In this document: in pieces, positions 17,604 to 26,083 of the stretch | Layout: each line of letters starts with the position of its first letter | Numbering within the stretch: position 1 is the stretch's first letter | Assembly (NCBI RefSeq): GCF_005405925.1 | Contig: NZ_BJHV01000001.1 | Coordinates: 620,001 to 684,000 of the forward strand | Length of the DNA: 64,000 nucleotides | Source: Streptomyces antimycoticus | Lineage (GTDB): Bacteria; Actinomycetota; Actinomycetes; Streptomycetales; Streptomycetaceae | Reading direction: 5' to 3' | The notes under the pieces: generated by a model | What the model was told of the DNA's origin: nothing | Seen by the model: the letters and a program-made list of their open reading frames with translations, nothing else | Database searches by the model: none | Position numbers and translations under genes: made by a program

Positions 17604-17619
17604 GACACCTAAAGGTGTC
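17604..17619. promoter_or_regulatory. 16-bp palindromic operator-like site
   Basis: GACACCT-AA-AGGTGTC, perfect arms of 7 bp, immediately upstream of TTGACT (17622-17627), a possible -35 box. With a weak CACCAT at 17646-17651 as the -10, transcription would begin near the leader peptide ATG at 17658. Placed to act as a repressor or activator site for the operon that follows. Confidence 0.5.
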
Positions 17620-17657
17620 CATTGACTTCGCCGACCCTCGCCCCGCACCATGGGCAC

Positions 17658-17732
17658 ATGCTGACGACGCACCCCGGTGTGGTGTGCCGATACGTGGACT
17701 TCCGGCGCACCGCCAGCGCCATCTGTCGCTGA
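17658..17732 (+). CDS. Leader peptide (24 aa) of the sulfur-type ABC operon
   Basis: An ATG-to-TGA frame of 24 codons ending CRYVDFRRTASAICR. The pattern R-x-V-D-x-x-R-x-x-S-A-x-C-R at the C-terminus is that of the short peptides annotated as putative leader peptides in many actinobacterial genomes, typically upstream of sulfur assimilation or cysteine-linked operons. Such peptides are thought to report cysteinyl-tRNA supply through ribosome stalling. This one lies 217 bp upstream of the transporter genes and seems to start at or very near the transcription start. It has two Cys codons, at 17685-17687 and third from the stop. Confidence 0.72.
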   Translation: MLTTHPGVVCRYVDFRRTASAICR

Positions 17733-17742
17733 TCGCCCCTTT

Positions 17743-17768
17743 CGCCGACGCGATCCGCCGACGCGATC
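17743..17768. repeat. 13-bp tandem duplication in the leader region
   Basis: CGCCGACGCGATC occurs twice head to tail just downstream of the leader peptide stop. It may contribute to alternative RNA pairing in the leader, but no clear terminator/antiterminator pair was found in 17733-17949. Confidence 0.6.
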
Positions 17769-17949
17769 TGCCACGTCCCGAGCGCCTTGTGCCGCTCGTT
17801 TTCCCTCGCTTTCCTCCCCGGGCCCCACCGCCTCCGGCCCTCATGACCGCTGCCCGTCCGCGTGTCCTCGCTGACGTTTGCGGACGTGTACGGCCGTGTG
17901 CTCATCGCCGTCCGGGGGCAGTTGACACCACGAAAGGCGACGTCCCGTC

Positions 17950-19527
17950 ATGACTTCCGCCGCCCCGCCCTTCCCCGTCCGCCGTCCGCCCGATCCGCCA
18001 CCGCGCCTCGCCCCGGACCGGCGCTCCGTGCTCGGGCTCGCACTGGGGGCGGGTGGCTCCCTGCTGCTGTCCGCCTGTGGCGGGGTGGCGACGACCGGGG
18101 CGGGCGGCGGGGGCGAGACCCTGCGCTGGGGCTGGGATCTGCCCTCCAGCTGGGACCCGGTGTTCTCCTCCAAGGGCTGGGACGTCCATCTGCTGTCGCT
18201 CGTCTACTCCGGGCTCACCCAACTCGACGCCAAGGGCGGCGCCAAGCCCGCGCTCGCCTCCTCCTGGCGCTACTCCCACGACGGGCGGCGCCTCACCTTC
18301 ACCCTCCGCCGTGGCCTGCGGTTCGCCGACGGCACCCCGGTGAACGCCGAGGCCGTCAAGAAGAGCCTCGAGCGCGGCAAGAACCACCCCAAGTCCCTGA
18401 TCGCCTCCCAACTGACCAGCATCGACACGGTACGGGCCCCCGACGCGCACACCGTCGTCCTCGAACTCACCGAGGCCGACTACCAGTTGCCGGCACTCCT
18501 GGCCGGGAAGACCGGCATGGTGGTCAGCCCCACCGCGTTCGGGAAGGACGAGGCGCGGCTGGCCACCGGACCGGTCGGCCACGGCCCGTTCCGGCTGGTG
18601 TCCTACACCCAGAACTCAATGGCGAGCCTGCGCCGCGACCCCGGCTACTGGAACGCCGAACACATCGCCGTCGAGCGCTTCGAGGCGTATCCGAAGCCCG
18701 ATGAGACCACGGCGCTCGCCGCGCTGCAGTCCGGGCGGCTCAATGTGGCCCAGATCCCGTTCAGCCAGGTCGAGGCGGCGCGCGAGGCCGGTTTCACGGT
18801 GCAGCTCATCCCGTCGATGGTGGTGCGCGTCCTGGATGTGAACACCGCCATGAAGCCCTTCGACGACCCCGCCGTCCTCAGGGCCCTGAAGTACGCCGTG
18901 GACCGCCAAGCCCTGCTGGACAGCGAGCAGTTCGGCCATGGCGAGGTGGACCACCAGCCCTTCCCGCCCGGCTATACGGGTTTCGACCCGTCGCTCGGCG
19001 CGGTGTACCGGCACGACCCGGAGCGGGCGCGCGCACTGCTGCGGGAGGCCGGGTACCACGACGGCGTCGAGGTGACCATCACCACCGCCCAACCGCAGGG
19101 CGCGCCCGAGCAGTTGCAGGCGCAGCTCAACCGGGCCGGGTTCCGGGCCAGGATCGAGGTCATCCCGGAGGCGCGGGCGTCCCAGGTGGTGTACGTCCAG
19201 CACTCCCGCGCCCTGTACCTCGACCAGTTCGCCGGACGGGAGTCGCCGGTCCAGGCGATGCAGGTGCTCTTCGGCGCGGAGGGGCTGATGAACCCCTCCC
19301 GCCGTACGACGCCCGAACTGGACGCGGCGGTGGCCGCGGTGCGCCGCACCCCGCTGGAGTCGCCGCGCTATCCGCAGGTGCTGCGGGCGGCCACCGCGGT
19401 GGCGGTGCGCACGATGCCGAATGTGTTCCTCTACACGGTGCCGCGCGCCCTCGCCCGTACGTCCTCCGTCTCCGCCATCCCCTCGCTCCCGGTGGTGCAG
19501 CGGTTCGAGGGGGTGACGGCCGGATGA
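17950..19527 (+). CDS. ABC transporter substrate-binding lipoprotein (SBP family 5)
   Basis: 525 residues. It has a twin-arginine/lipobox leader (DRRSVLGLALGAGGSLLLSAC, lipid-bearing Cys at 43), then the SBP_bac_5 fold used for peptides, nickel and glutathione-type ligands (YSGLTQLDAKGG, LRRGLRFADGTPVNAE, the family's characteristic segment). It is the first structural gene of a six-gene unit and overlaps the next gene by ATGA. The leader peptide upstream and the flavin monooxygenase at the end suggest an organosulfur ligand, which is an inference. Confidence 0.93.
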   Translation: MTSAAPPFPVRRPPDPPPRLAPDRRSVLGLALGAGGSLLLSACGGVATTGAGGGGETLRWGWDLPSSWDPVFSSKGWDVHLLSLVYSGLTQLDAKGGAKPALASSWRYSHDGRRLTFTLRRGLRFADGTPVNAEAVKKSLERGKNHPKSLIASQLTSIDTVRAPDAHTVVLELTEADYQLPALLAGKTGMVVSPTAFGKDEARLATGPVGHGPFRLVSYTQNSMASLRRDPGYWNAEHIAVERFEAYPKPDETTALAALQSGRLNVAQIPFSQVEAAREAGFTVQLIPSMVVRVLDVNTAMKPFDDPAVLRALKYAVDRQALLDSEQFGHGEVDHQPFPPGYTGFDPSLGAVYRHDPERARALLREAGYHDGVEVTITTAQPQGAPEQLQAQLNRAGFRARIEVIPEARASQVVYVQHSRALYLDQFAGRESPVQAMQVLFGAEGLMNPSRRTTPELDAAVAAVRRTPLESPRYPQVLRAATAVAVRTMPNVFLYTVPRALARTSSVSAIPSLPVVQRFEGVTAG

Positions 19528-20543
19528 CCGCGCTCGCTCCGCACGTCGCGGGCACGCGGCGGAAGCCCGTGCGGGCGGGCCGTGTCCCGCGCTCGCTCGG
19601 CCGTGTCCTCGCCACGGCGGGCACGGTCTTCCTGCTGTCCTCCGCGCTCACCTTCGGTCTCGGCGCACTCTCCGGGGCGAATCCGGCGGCGGCGGTGCTC
19701 GGCGAGACGGCGACGCCCGCCGACATCGCCCGGATGAACCGCCAGTTCGGCCTCGACCGGCCGCTGTGGGAGCAGTACGTGTCCTGGCTGGGGCATGCCT
19801 TCACCGGGGACCTGGGCCGCTCGTGGTTCACCACGGTCCCGGTGGCCGACAGCATCCGGCAGGCGATGCCGGTGGACCTGTCCATCGCGGGGCTCGCGCT
19901 GCTGATGGCGGTGGTGCTGGGCGGAGCCGCCGGTGTGTCCGCCGCCCTCCGGGCCGGCGGACGGCTGGACCGCGCCGTCACCGCGCTGTGCGCGCTGCTC
20001 GGTACCCTGCCCGGTTTCGTCGTGGCCATCGCGCTGGTCACGGTGTTCTCGCTGAAGCTGGGGTGGCTGCCGTCCGGCGGCTATGTGCCACTGGACATGG
20101 ACCCCGCGCAGTGGCTGCGGTACACCGTGATGCCCGCGCTCGCACTGAGCCTGGAGGCCGCTGCCGCCATCGCCCGTCAGCTGCGCACCTCGCTGGTGGG
20201 GACGTTGCGGGAGAACTATGTGACGGGCGCGGTGATGCGCGGACTGCCCGCCCGGCGGGTGGTGTTCGGCCACGCCCTGCGCAACGCCGCCGGACCGGCG
20301 CTGACGGCGCTCGGGATGAGCGTGCCGATGCTGCTCGGCGGTGCGGTGGTCACCCAGCAGATCTTCGCGCTGCCCGGTCTCGCCCAGCTCACCCTGCAGT
20401 CGGCGGAGCAGCACGACATCCCGGTCATCCAGGGGACGCTGCTGGTGACCATCGCGGTGGTCCTGGTCGTCAACGTGGCCGTCAACGCGGCGCTGCTCGC
20501 GCTGAATCCGGCCGCCCGGCGCCGGGAGGTGACGCGCCCATGA
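19524..20543 (+). CDS. ABC transporter permease, DppB type
   Basis: 339 residues, about six membrane helices. The inner-membrane-component signature region (RENYVTGAVMRGLPARRVVFGHALRNA, EAA loop) that docks on the ATPase is at about 230-258. The N-terminal part has the usual DppB-type extracytoplasmic segment (ADIARMNRQFGLDRPLWEQY). It forms the channel with the next permease. Overlaps with both neighbours (ATGA) show tight co-translation. Confidence 0.93.
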   Translation: MTALAPHVAGTRRKPVRAGRVPRSLGRVLATAGTVFLLSSALTFGLGALSGANPAAAVLGETATPADIARMNRQFGLDRPLWEQYVSWLGHAFTGDLGRSWFTTVPVADSIRQAMPVDLSIAGLALLMAVVLGGAAGVSAALRAGGRLDRAVTALCALLGTLPGFVVAIALVTVFSLKLGWLPSGGYVPLDMDPAQWLRYTVMPALALSLEAAAAIARQLRTSLVGTLRENYVTGAVMRGLPARRVVFGHALRNAAGPALTALGMSVPMLLGGAVVTQQIFALPGLAQLTLQSAEQHDIPVIQGTLLVTIAVVLVVNVAVNAALLALNPAARRREVTRP

Positions 20544-21463
20544 GGACGTTGCGACGGGCATGGGGACATCCCTCCGCCAAGGTGGCGCTGCTGGTGCTGC
20601 TGGCCATCGCGCTGCTGGCGGCGTTCGGCGGCCGGCTCGCGCCGCATGACCCGCTGGCCCAGCACCCCCGGAACATGCTGCGCGGCCCCGGCCCCGGCCA
20701 TCTTCTGGGCACCGACTATCTGGGCCGCGATGTGCTCAGCCGACTGCTGGAGGGCAGTGGCCGCTCGGTGGCGGGCGCCGTGGAGGCGGTGGCCGCCGCG
20801 ATGGCGGTGGGGGTGCCGACTGGGCTGGCCTCGCTGTGGATGGGGCGGGTGGGCGAGTGGATCGCACAGCGTGCCGTCGACGCGCTGATGACGCTGCCGT
20901 TCACCGTGTTCGCCATCGCGGTCGTGGGCGCGCTGGGCAACGGGATGCACCAGGCCATGCTGGCGCTCGGGGTGCTCTACGCCCCGCTGTTCTTCCGAAT
21001 GACCCGCGCCGCCGCGCTGAGCCTGCGGCATGCCCAGTACGTGGAGTCGGCCGAGCTGTTCGGCGCTTCGGTCGGGCGGGTGCTGCGCACCCACATCTGG
21101 AGCAAGGTCCTGCCGACGGTCATCGTCACCGCCGCCCACGCGCTGGCCACCTGTCTGCTGGTGGTCTCCTCGCTGACCTTCCTCGGGGTCGGTGTGCAGC
21201 CCCCCGCCGCCACCTGGGGCGGCATGCTCGCCACCGATCTGGGCTTCCTCACCCAGCAGATCTGGGCACCGGTGTTCCCGGCCGCCCTGATCGTCATCAC
21301 CGCCGGCGCGCTCAACCTGCTGGCCGATGCCGTACGGGACGCCGGGGCGGACGAGTTGCTGCCCGGCGGCGCACCGGATCCGGCCACCGGCTCCCCAGGC
21401 GCCACCGCCGACACCCCCGACACCACCAAGGAGCAGGCCGATGCCGCACTCCCCGCCGTCTGA
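20540..21463 (+). CDS. ABC transporter permease, DppC type
   Basis: 307 residues. The N-terminal helix is followed by the DppC-type linker (GPGPGHLLGTDYLGRDVLSR), a diagnostic feature of this subfamily, and five more helices with the EAA loop (AQYVESAELFGASVGRVLRTH). It pairs with the DppB-type permease. The C-terminal 30 residues are Ala/Pro/Asp-rich and hydrophilic. It overlaps the following ATPase gene by 23 bp. Confidence 0.93.
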   Translation: MRTLRRAWGHPSAKVALLVLLAIALLAAFGGRLAPHDPLAQHPRNMLRGPGPGHLLGTDYLGRDVLSRLLEGSGRSVAGAVEAVAAAMAVGVPTGLASLWMGRVGEWIAQRAVDALMTLPFTVFAIAVVGALGNGMHQAMLALGVLYAPLFFRMTRAAALSLRHAQYVESAELFGASVGRVLRTHIWSKVLPTVIVTAAHALATCLLVVSSLTFLGVGVQPPAATWGGMLATDLGFLTQQIWAPVFPAALIVITAGALNLLADAVRDAGADELLPGGAPDPATGSPGATADTPDTTKEQADAALPAV

Positions 21464-22508
21464 CCCCGCCACGCCCGACGGCCCCGGCGCCCTGGGCCAA
21501 CGGCCCGCTGCGCTGGCGGTCGAGGGGCTCGGCGTCACGGTCGCGTCCGGACGGCTGACGGCCGTACGCGATGTGTCGTTCACCGTGGGCCGCGGTGAGG
21601 CCGTCGGCCTGGTCGGCGAGTCCGGCAGCGGCAAAACCCTCATCTGCCGGTCGGTGCTCGGACTGCTGCCGCCGGGCTGCGCGGTGTCCGAGGGCGAGAT
21701 CGCCCTGTCCGGTGAGGCGCTGACCGGGCTGTCGCGCCGGGAGTGGGACCGCGTACGGGGCACCCGGGTGGGCGCCGTCTTCCAGGATCCCGCCTCGTAT
21801 CTCAACCCCGCGCTGACCGTGGGCCGTCAGCTGACCGAGGTGCTGAGGGTGAAGTTGGGTCTGGACCGCGCGCGGGCCGCTGAGCGGGCCGTCGAGCTGT
21901 TCGCCGCCGTCGGGTTGCACGACCCCGCCGAGGTCGCCCGGCGCCATCCGCACGAGCTGTCCGGCGGGATGCTGCAGCGTGTGCTGATCGCCGTGGCGGT
22001 GGCCTGCGCCCCGGATCTGCTGGTGGCCGACGAGGCGACCACCGCGCTGGATGTGGTGGTCCAGGCCGAGGTCCTGGAGTTGCTGGCCCGGATGCGCGCC
22101 GAGCAGGATCTGGCGCTGCTGCTGGTCAGCCACGATCTGGCGGTGATCGCCGAGGTGTGCGACCGGATCCTGGTGGCGTACGCCGGGGAGCTGGTCGAGG
22201 ACGGCCCGGCCGAGCGGGTGCTCAACGATCCCCTGCATCCGTACACCGAGGCGCTGTTGCGCGTGGCCACGGTCGGCGACTGGGAGCGGCGGGAGCTGGA
22301 GGTGATCCCCGGCGCGCCGCCCGAGGTGGGCGCGCGGCTGCCGGGCTGCCGGTTCGCCGACCGCTGCGCGTTCGCCGCGCCCGAGTGCCGCAGCGGTCCG
22401 GTGCCGCTGCGGGAGACGGCCGACGGGCGGCGGGTGCGGTGTGTCCGCGGCGAGGAGATCGAGCGGTCGCGGGCCGGGGCGTTCGGCACCCGGGAGGTGG
22501 CGGTATGA
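21441..22508 (+). CDS. ABC transporter ATP-binding protein, DppD type
   Basis: 355 residues from ATG 21441 (AAGGAG 7 nt upstream, inside the previous gene). Walker A GESGSGKTL, Q-loop FQDPASYLNP, signature LSGGMLQRV (a common variant of LSGGQ in this subfamily), Walker B LLVADEATTALD and H-loop SHDL are all present. The C-terminal oligopeptide/dipeptide-transporter domain has the cysteine cluster GCRFADRCAFAAPEC, a possible Fe-S or Zn site typical of DppD/OppD. Confidence 0.94.
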   Translation: MPHSPPSDPATPDGPGALGQRPAALAVEGLGVTVASGRLTAVRDVSFTVGRGEAVGLVGESGSGKTLICRSVLGLLPPGCAVSEGEIALSGEALTGLSRREWDRVRGTRVGAVFQDPASYLNPALTVGRQLTEVLRVKLGLDRARAAERAVELFAAVGLHDPAEVARRHPHELSGGMLQRVLIAVAVACAPDLLVADEATTALDVVVQAEVLELLARMRAEQDLALLLVSHDLAVIAEVCDRILVAYAGELVEDGPAERVLNDPLHPYTEALLRVATVGDWERRELEVIPGAPPEVGARLPGCRFADRCAFAAPECRSGPVPLRETADGRRVRCVRGEEIERSRAGAFGTREVAV

Positions 22509-23557
22509 GTGGGCTGCTGGAGCTCTCCGGCCTGACCGTGGCCTTCGGCCGGCGGGACGCGCGGCCGGTGCTGGACGGGGTGGAGCTGTCCGTGGCCGAG
22601 GGGGAGATCGTCGGGGTCATCGGGGAGACCGGCTCCGGCAAGACCACGCTGGCCCGTACGGCCGTGGGCCTGGTCCCTCCGCGCTCGGGGCGGGTGGTCT
22701 TCGACGGGCGCGAGATCTCCGGGCTCCGGGGGCGATCGCTGCGGGCGTTCCGCCGTTCGGGGCGGTTGAGCTACGCGTTCCAGGATCCGCTGCGGGCTCT
22801 GGACCCGGAGCTGACGGTCCGGCGGGCGGTGGCCGAACCGCTCGCCGTCGCGGGGGATCTCGGCGATGCGGAGATCGCCGCACGGGTGGACGAGGCGCTG
22901 GAGACGGTGGGCCTGGACGCGGCGCGCCTCGGCGACCGGCTGCCGGGCGCGATCTCCGGCGGTCAGCGCCAGCGGGTGCTGCTCGCGCGGGCGATCGTCA
23001 CCCGGCCCCGGCTGCTGATCGCCGATGAGCCGGTGAGCGCCCTGGACGCCTCCAACCGCAACCGGGTGCTGCGGCTGCTGGACCGGCTGCGCACCGAGCG
23101 CGGGATGGCCGTCGTCGTCATCTCGCACGACCTCAGCTCGCTGGCGGGCATCGCCGACCGGGTGGCGGTGCTCTATCGCGGCCGGGTGGTGGAACAGGGG
23201 CCCGTACGGGAGGTGTTCGGCCGGCCGCTGCATCCGTACACCGCGCTGCTCATCGCCTCCGCGCCGAGCGTACGGGCCGGGGACGGACCGGGCGCGGCAG
23301 CGCTGCGCCCGTCGGCCGAACCGCCCGCCTGGACGGCGCGGGAGGGCTGTGTCTTCGGCCACCGCTGCCCGTTCGTCATCGGCTCCTGCCGCACCGCGCC
23401 CGCGCCGGCCCCGGTGGGCCAGGGGCGCACCGCCGCCTGCCACCGGGTTCCCCAGTGGCGTGAGCTGGTGGCCGGGGCGACTCCCCCGGTCACCGCGAAA
23501 GGGCCGCCGGAGCTGGTGGCGGCCGCCGGAGAAACAGACAAGGAAGCCGGGCGGTGA
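22505..23557 (+). CDS. ABC transporter ATP-binding protein, DppF type
   Basis: 350 residues. Walker A GETGSGKTTL, Q-loop FQDPLRALDP, signature ISGGQRQRV, Walker B LLIADEPVSALD and H-loop SHDL. The C-terminal oligopeptide domain carries GCVFGHRCPFVIGSC. It is the second ATPase of a heterodimeric motor, overlapping the first by ATGA. A small gap (43 bp) separates it from the monooxygenase gene. Confidence 0.94.
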   Translation: MSGLLELSGLTVAFGRRDARPVLDGVELSVAEGEIVGVIGETGSGKTTLARTAVGLVPPRSGRVVFDGREISGLRGRSLRAFRRSGRLSYAFQDPLRALDPELTVRRAVAEPLAVAGDLGDAEIAARVDEALETVGLDAARLGDRLPGAISGGQRQRVLLARAIVTRPRLLIADEPVSALDASNRNRVLRLLDRLRTERGMAVVVISHDLSSLAGIADRVAVLYRGRVVEQGPVREVFGRPLHPYTALLIASAPSVRAGDGPGAAALRPSAEPPAWTAREGCVFGHRCPFVIGSCRTAPAPAPVGQGRTAACHRVPQWRELVAGATPPVTAKGPPELVAAAGETDKEAGR

Positions 23558-23600
23558 CCATCCCCCCGGCCGCTTCCCGCCCCTCGGAGAAAGGCTGACG

Positions 23601-24731
23601 ATGTCCGTCGAGTTCATCGGAATGATCGGCACCCATGAGGTGTCCGAGATCCACCCCGCCCGTGGCCCCGTCGTGGACGCCGAGTACACCCTGCGGTTCG
23701 CCCGCGCCCATGAGGACGCGGGCTTCGACCGGGTGCTGATCGGCTATGGCTCCGCCACCCCGGACGGCGCCCAGGTGGCCGCGTATGTCGCCGCGCGCAC
23801 CGAGCGGCTCGGGCTGCTGGTGGCCCATCGGCCCGGCTTCGTGGCCCCCACCCTGGCCGCCCGTACGTTCGCCACCCTCGACCAGTTCTCCGGCGGACGG
23901 GTGGCCGTGCACATCATCAGCGGCGGGCGCGACGCCGAGCAGCGGCGGGACGGCGACTATCTGGGCAAGGACGACCGTTACGCCCGCACGGATGAGTATC
24001 TGGAGATCCTGAAGCGGGCGTGGACGGATGAGGAGCCGTTCGGACACGACGGCCGCTTCTACCGCTTCGAGGACTTCCACGCCGAGGTCCGCCCCCATCA
24101 GCGGCCGCGCATCCCCCTGTACTTCGGGGGCTCCTCCGAGGCGGCGTACACCGTGGGCGGCAGGCACGCGGACACCTTCGCGCTGTGGGGTGAGCCGCTG
24201 GCGGAGACGGCGGAGCAGATCGCCTCCGTGCACCGGGCCGCCAAAGCCGCGGGCCGGACCGAGCCGCCCGGTATCAGCGTGTCCTTCCGGCCCATCCTCG
24301 GCGCGACCGAGGAGCAGGCGTGGGAGCGGGCGCACCGGATCCTCGACACCATCAGGGCCCATGGCCCGGCGGGCTCCTTCACCTCCTCCCGGTGGGGCCG
24401 CGAGGCGCTCGGCTCACCCACGACCGGGGGCACCGACCCGCAGAACGTCGGCTCCCAGCGGCTGCTGGCCGCCGCCGCCCGGGGTGAGCTCCACGACCGG
24501 GCGCTGTGGACGGCGACCGCGGCCGCCACCGGGGCCGCCGGGAACTCCACGGCGCTGGTCGGCACCCCGGAGACGGTCGCGAAGGCACTGCTGGACTATG
24601 TGGACATCGGTGTCACGACCCTGCTGATCCGTGGTTACGACCCGCTGGACGACGCCGTCGGCTACGGCCGTGAGCTGCTGCCGCTGGTCCGCCAGGAGCT
24701 GGCCCACCGGGCCGGTGGGGGCGCCGCGTAA
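23601..24731 (+). CDS. SsuD-like FMN-dependent (LLM class) monooxygenase
   Basis: 376 residues, bacterial-luciferase fold. GRVAVHIISGGRDAEQRRDG and RIPLYFGGSSEAAY correspond to the SsuD segments NLVTGSD and PPLYFGGSS, placing it close to alkanesulfonate monooxygenase, which releases sulfite from organosulfonates using FMNH2 and O2. No FMN reductase (ssuE) is adjacent, so reduced flavin must come from elsewhere. Placement after a complete importer and a cysteine-type leader peptide indicates import and desulfurisation of an organosulfur compound. AAAGG ribosome site. Confidence 0.88.
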   Translation: MSVEFIGMIGTHEVSEIHPARGPVVDAEYTLRFARAHEDAGFDRVLIGYGSATPDGAQVAAYVAARTERLGLLVAHRPGFVAPTLAARTFATLDQFSGGRVAVHIISGGRDAEQRRDGDYLGKDDRYARTDEYLEILKRAWTDEEPFGHDGRFYRFEDFHAEVRPHQRPRIPLYFGGSSEAAYTVGGRHADTFALWGEPLAETAEQIASVHRAAKAAGRTEPPGISVSFRPILGATEEQAWERAHRILDTIRAHGPAGSFTSSRWGREALGSPTTGGTDPQNVGSQRLLAAAARGELHDRALWTATAAATGAAGNSTALVGTPETVAKALLDYVDIGVTTLLIRGYDPLDDAVGYGRELLPLVRQELAHRAGGGAA

Positions 24732-24841
24732 AGATCTCCTCAATCTCTCTGAACGCAACTCGTGCGCCGCCCGTATCCACTGCGGGGTCCTGCTCGTCGC
24801 GGATGAGCGGATCCCGTAACCCCCCAACAGGAGGTCATGAG

Positions 24842-26011
24842 TTGAGCCATAAACGCGTACCCAAGCGAAAGATCGTGTTCGCGGGGGCCGGGGCCGCCGC
24901 CGTCGCGGCGGCCGCGATACTGCTGCCCAACGCCAACGCCTCACAGGACGACAAGACCGAGGCCGCCCAGCCCAGGAAGGTGGACGCCGCCTCGGCGGCG
25001 GACATCGCGGCCCAGCTCGCGTCACAGCTGGGCGAGGCGTTCGGCGGGGCCTACTACGACAAGGACAAGCAGCAGGTCATCGTCAATGTCGTCGGCGACA
25101 ACAACAATGTGAACGTCGAGGTCAAGAGCGCCGGCGCGGTGGCCAGAAGCGTCGAGAACAGCACCAAGGCGCTGCAGACCGCCGCGAAGACGCTCACGAC
25201 CAAGGCCACCATCCCGGGCACCGCCTGGTCGGTGGACCCCAAGACCAATGAGCTGCGGGTCACGGCTGACTCCACCGTCACCGGGGCGAAGTGGGACACC
25301 CTCGAGTCCACCGTGAAGTCGCTGGGCGACGGCATGGCCACCCTCAAGAAGTCCACGGGCGAGTTCAAGCCCTTCGTCGCGGGCGGCGACGCCATCTTCG
25401 GCGGCGGCGCGCGCTGCTCGCTCGGCTTCAACGTCACCACGGACAGCGGCGCCCCGGCGTTCCTCACCGCCGGCCACTGCGGCGTCGCCGCCGAGCAGTG
25501 GTCGGACTCCCAGAACGGCACGCCGATCGGCACCGTGCAGGACGCCACCTTCCCCGGTGACGGCGACTTCGCGCTGGTCACCTACGACGACGCCAACACC
25601 GAGGCCCCGTCCACGGTGAACACCGGCGACCAGAACGTGGACATCGTCGGGGCCGCCGAGGCCGCGGTGGGCCAGCAGGTGCAGCGCATGGGCAGCACCA
25701 CCGGGCTCAACGACGGCTCGGTCACCGGCCTGGACGCGACGGTCAACTACCCCGAGGGCACGGTCAGCGGGCTCATCCAGACCGATGTCTGCGCGGAGCC
25801 CGGCGACAGTGGCGGCCCGCTGTTCAGCGCGGACGGCAACGCCATCGGCCTGACCTCCGGCGGCAGCGGTGACTGCACCTCCGGCGGTGAGACCTTCTTC
25901 CAGCCGGTGACGACCGCGCTGGAGGCGGTCGGTGCGCAGATCGGGGACGGCGGCGCGGCCGGAGACGGCGCGGGCGCGGACGGCGCCGGTGGGGCTGCCG
26001 AGAACGGCTGA
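24842..26011 (+). CDS. Streptogrisin-like S1 serine protease (pre-pro form)
   Basis: 389 residues from TTG 24842, chosen because AGGAGG is 7 bases upstream; the nearby ATG at 24838 is followed at once by a stop. Signal peptide 1-33, alpha-lytic-type propeptide about 34-180, mature protease starting near GGDAIFGGGARC. Catalytic triad: H212 (TAGHC), D242 (DGDFALV), S323 (EPGDSGGP). A disulfide-bearing SGDCTSGG loop follows. The last 20 residues are Gly/Ala-rich. It is a secreted, autoprocessing enzyme, unrelated to the operon before it. A paralogue is at 41982-43313. Confidence 0.92.
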   Translation: MSHKRVPKRKIVFAGAGAAAVAAAAILLPNANASQDDKTEAAQPRKVDAASAADIAAQLASQLGEAFGGAYYDKDKQQVIVNVVGDNNNVNVEVKSAGAVARSVENSTKALQTAAKTLTTKATIPGTAWSVDPKTNELRVTADSTVTGAKWDTLESTVKSLGDGMATLKKSTGEFKPFVAGGDAIFGGGARCSLGFNVTTDSGAPAFLTAGHCGVAAEQWSDSQNGTPIGTVQDATFPGDGDFALVTYDDANTEAPSTVNTGDQNVDIVGAAEAAVGQQVQRMGSTTGLNDGSVTGLDATVNYPEGTVSGLIQTDVCAEPGDSGGPLFSADGNAIGLTSGGSGDCTSGGETFFQPVTTALEAVGAQIGDGGAAGDGAGADGAGGAAENG

Positions 26012-26024
26012 CCCCACGCGACCC

Positions 26025-26055
26025 GGGTGTCCCGCGCCGTCACCGCGGGACACCC
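26025..26055. terminator. Hairpin terminator between convergent genes
   Basis: Perfect 12-bp repeat GGGTGTCCCGCG / CGCGGGACACCC with a 7-nt loop. Confidence 0.75.
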
Positions 26056-26083
26056 CGAGAGCCGCGACGGGCCGGGCGGCCGC

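Noticed and set aside
17733..17949. Intrinsic terminator/antiterminator pair in the leader of the ABC operon
   Set aside because: Only short dyads such as GGGCC/GGCCC and GGACG/CGTCC were seen, with no T-run; attenuation, if real, may use Rho or translation coupling.
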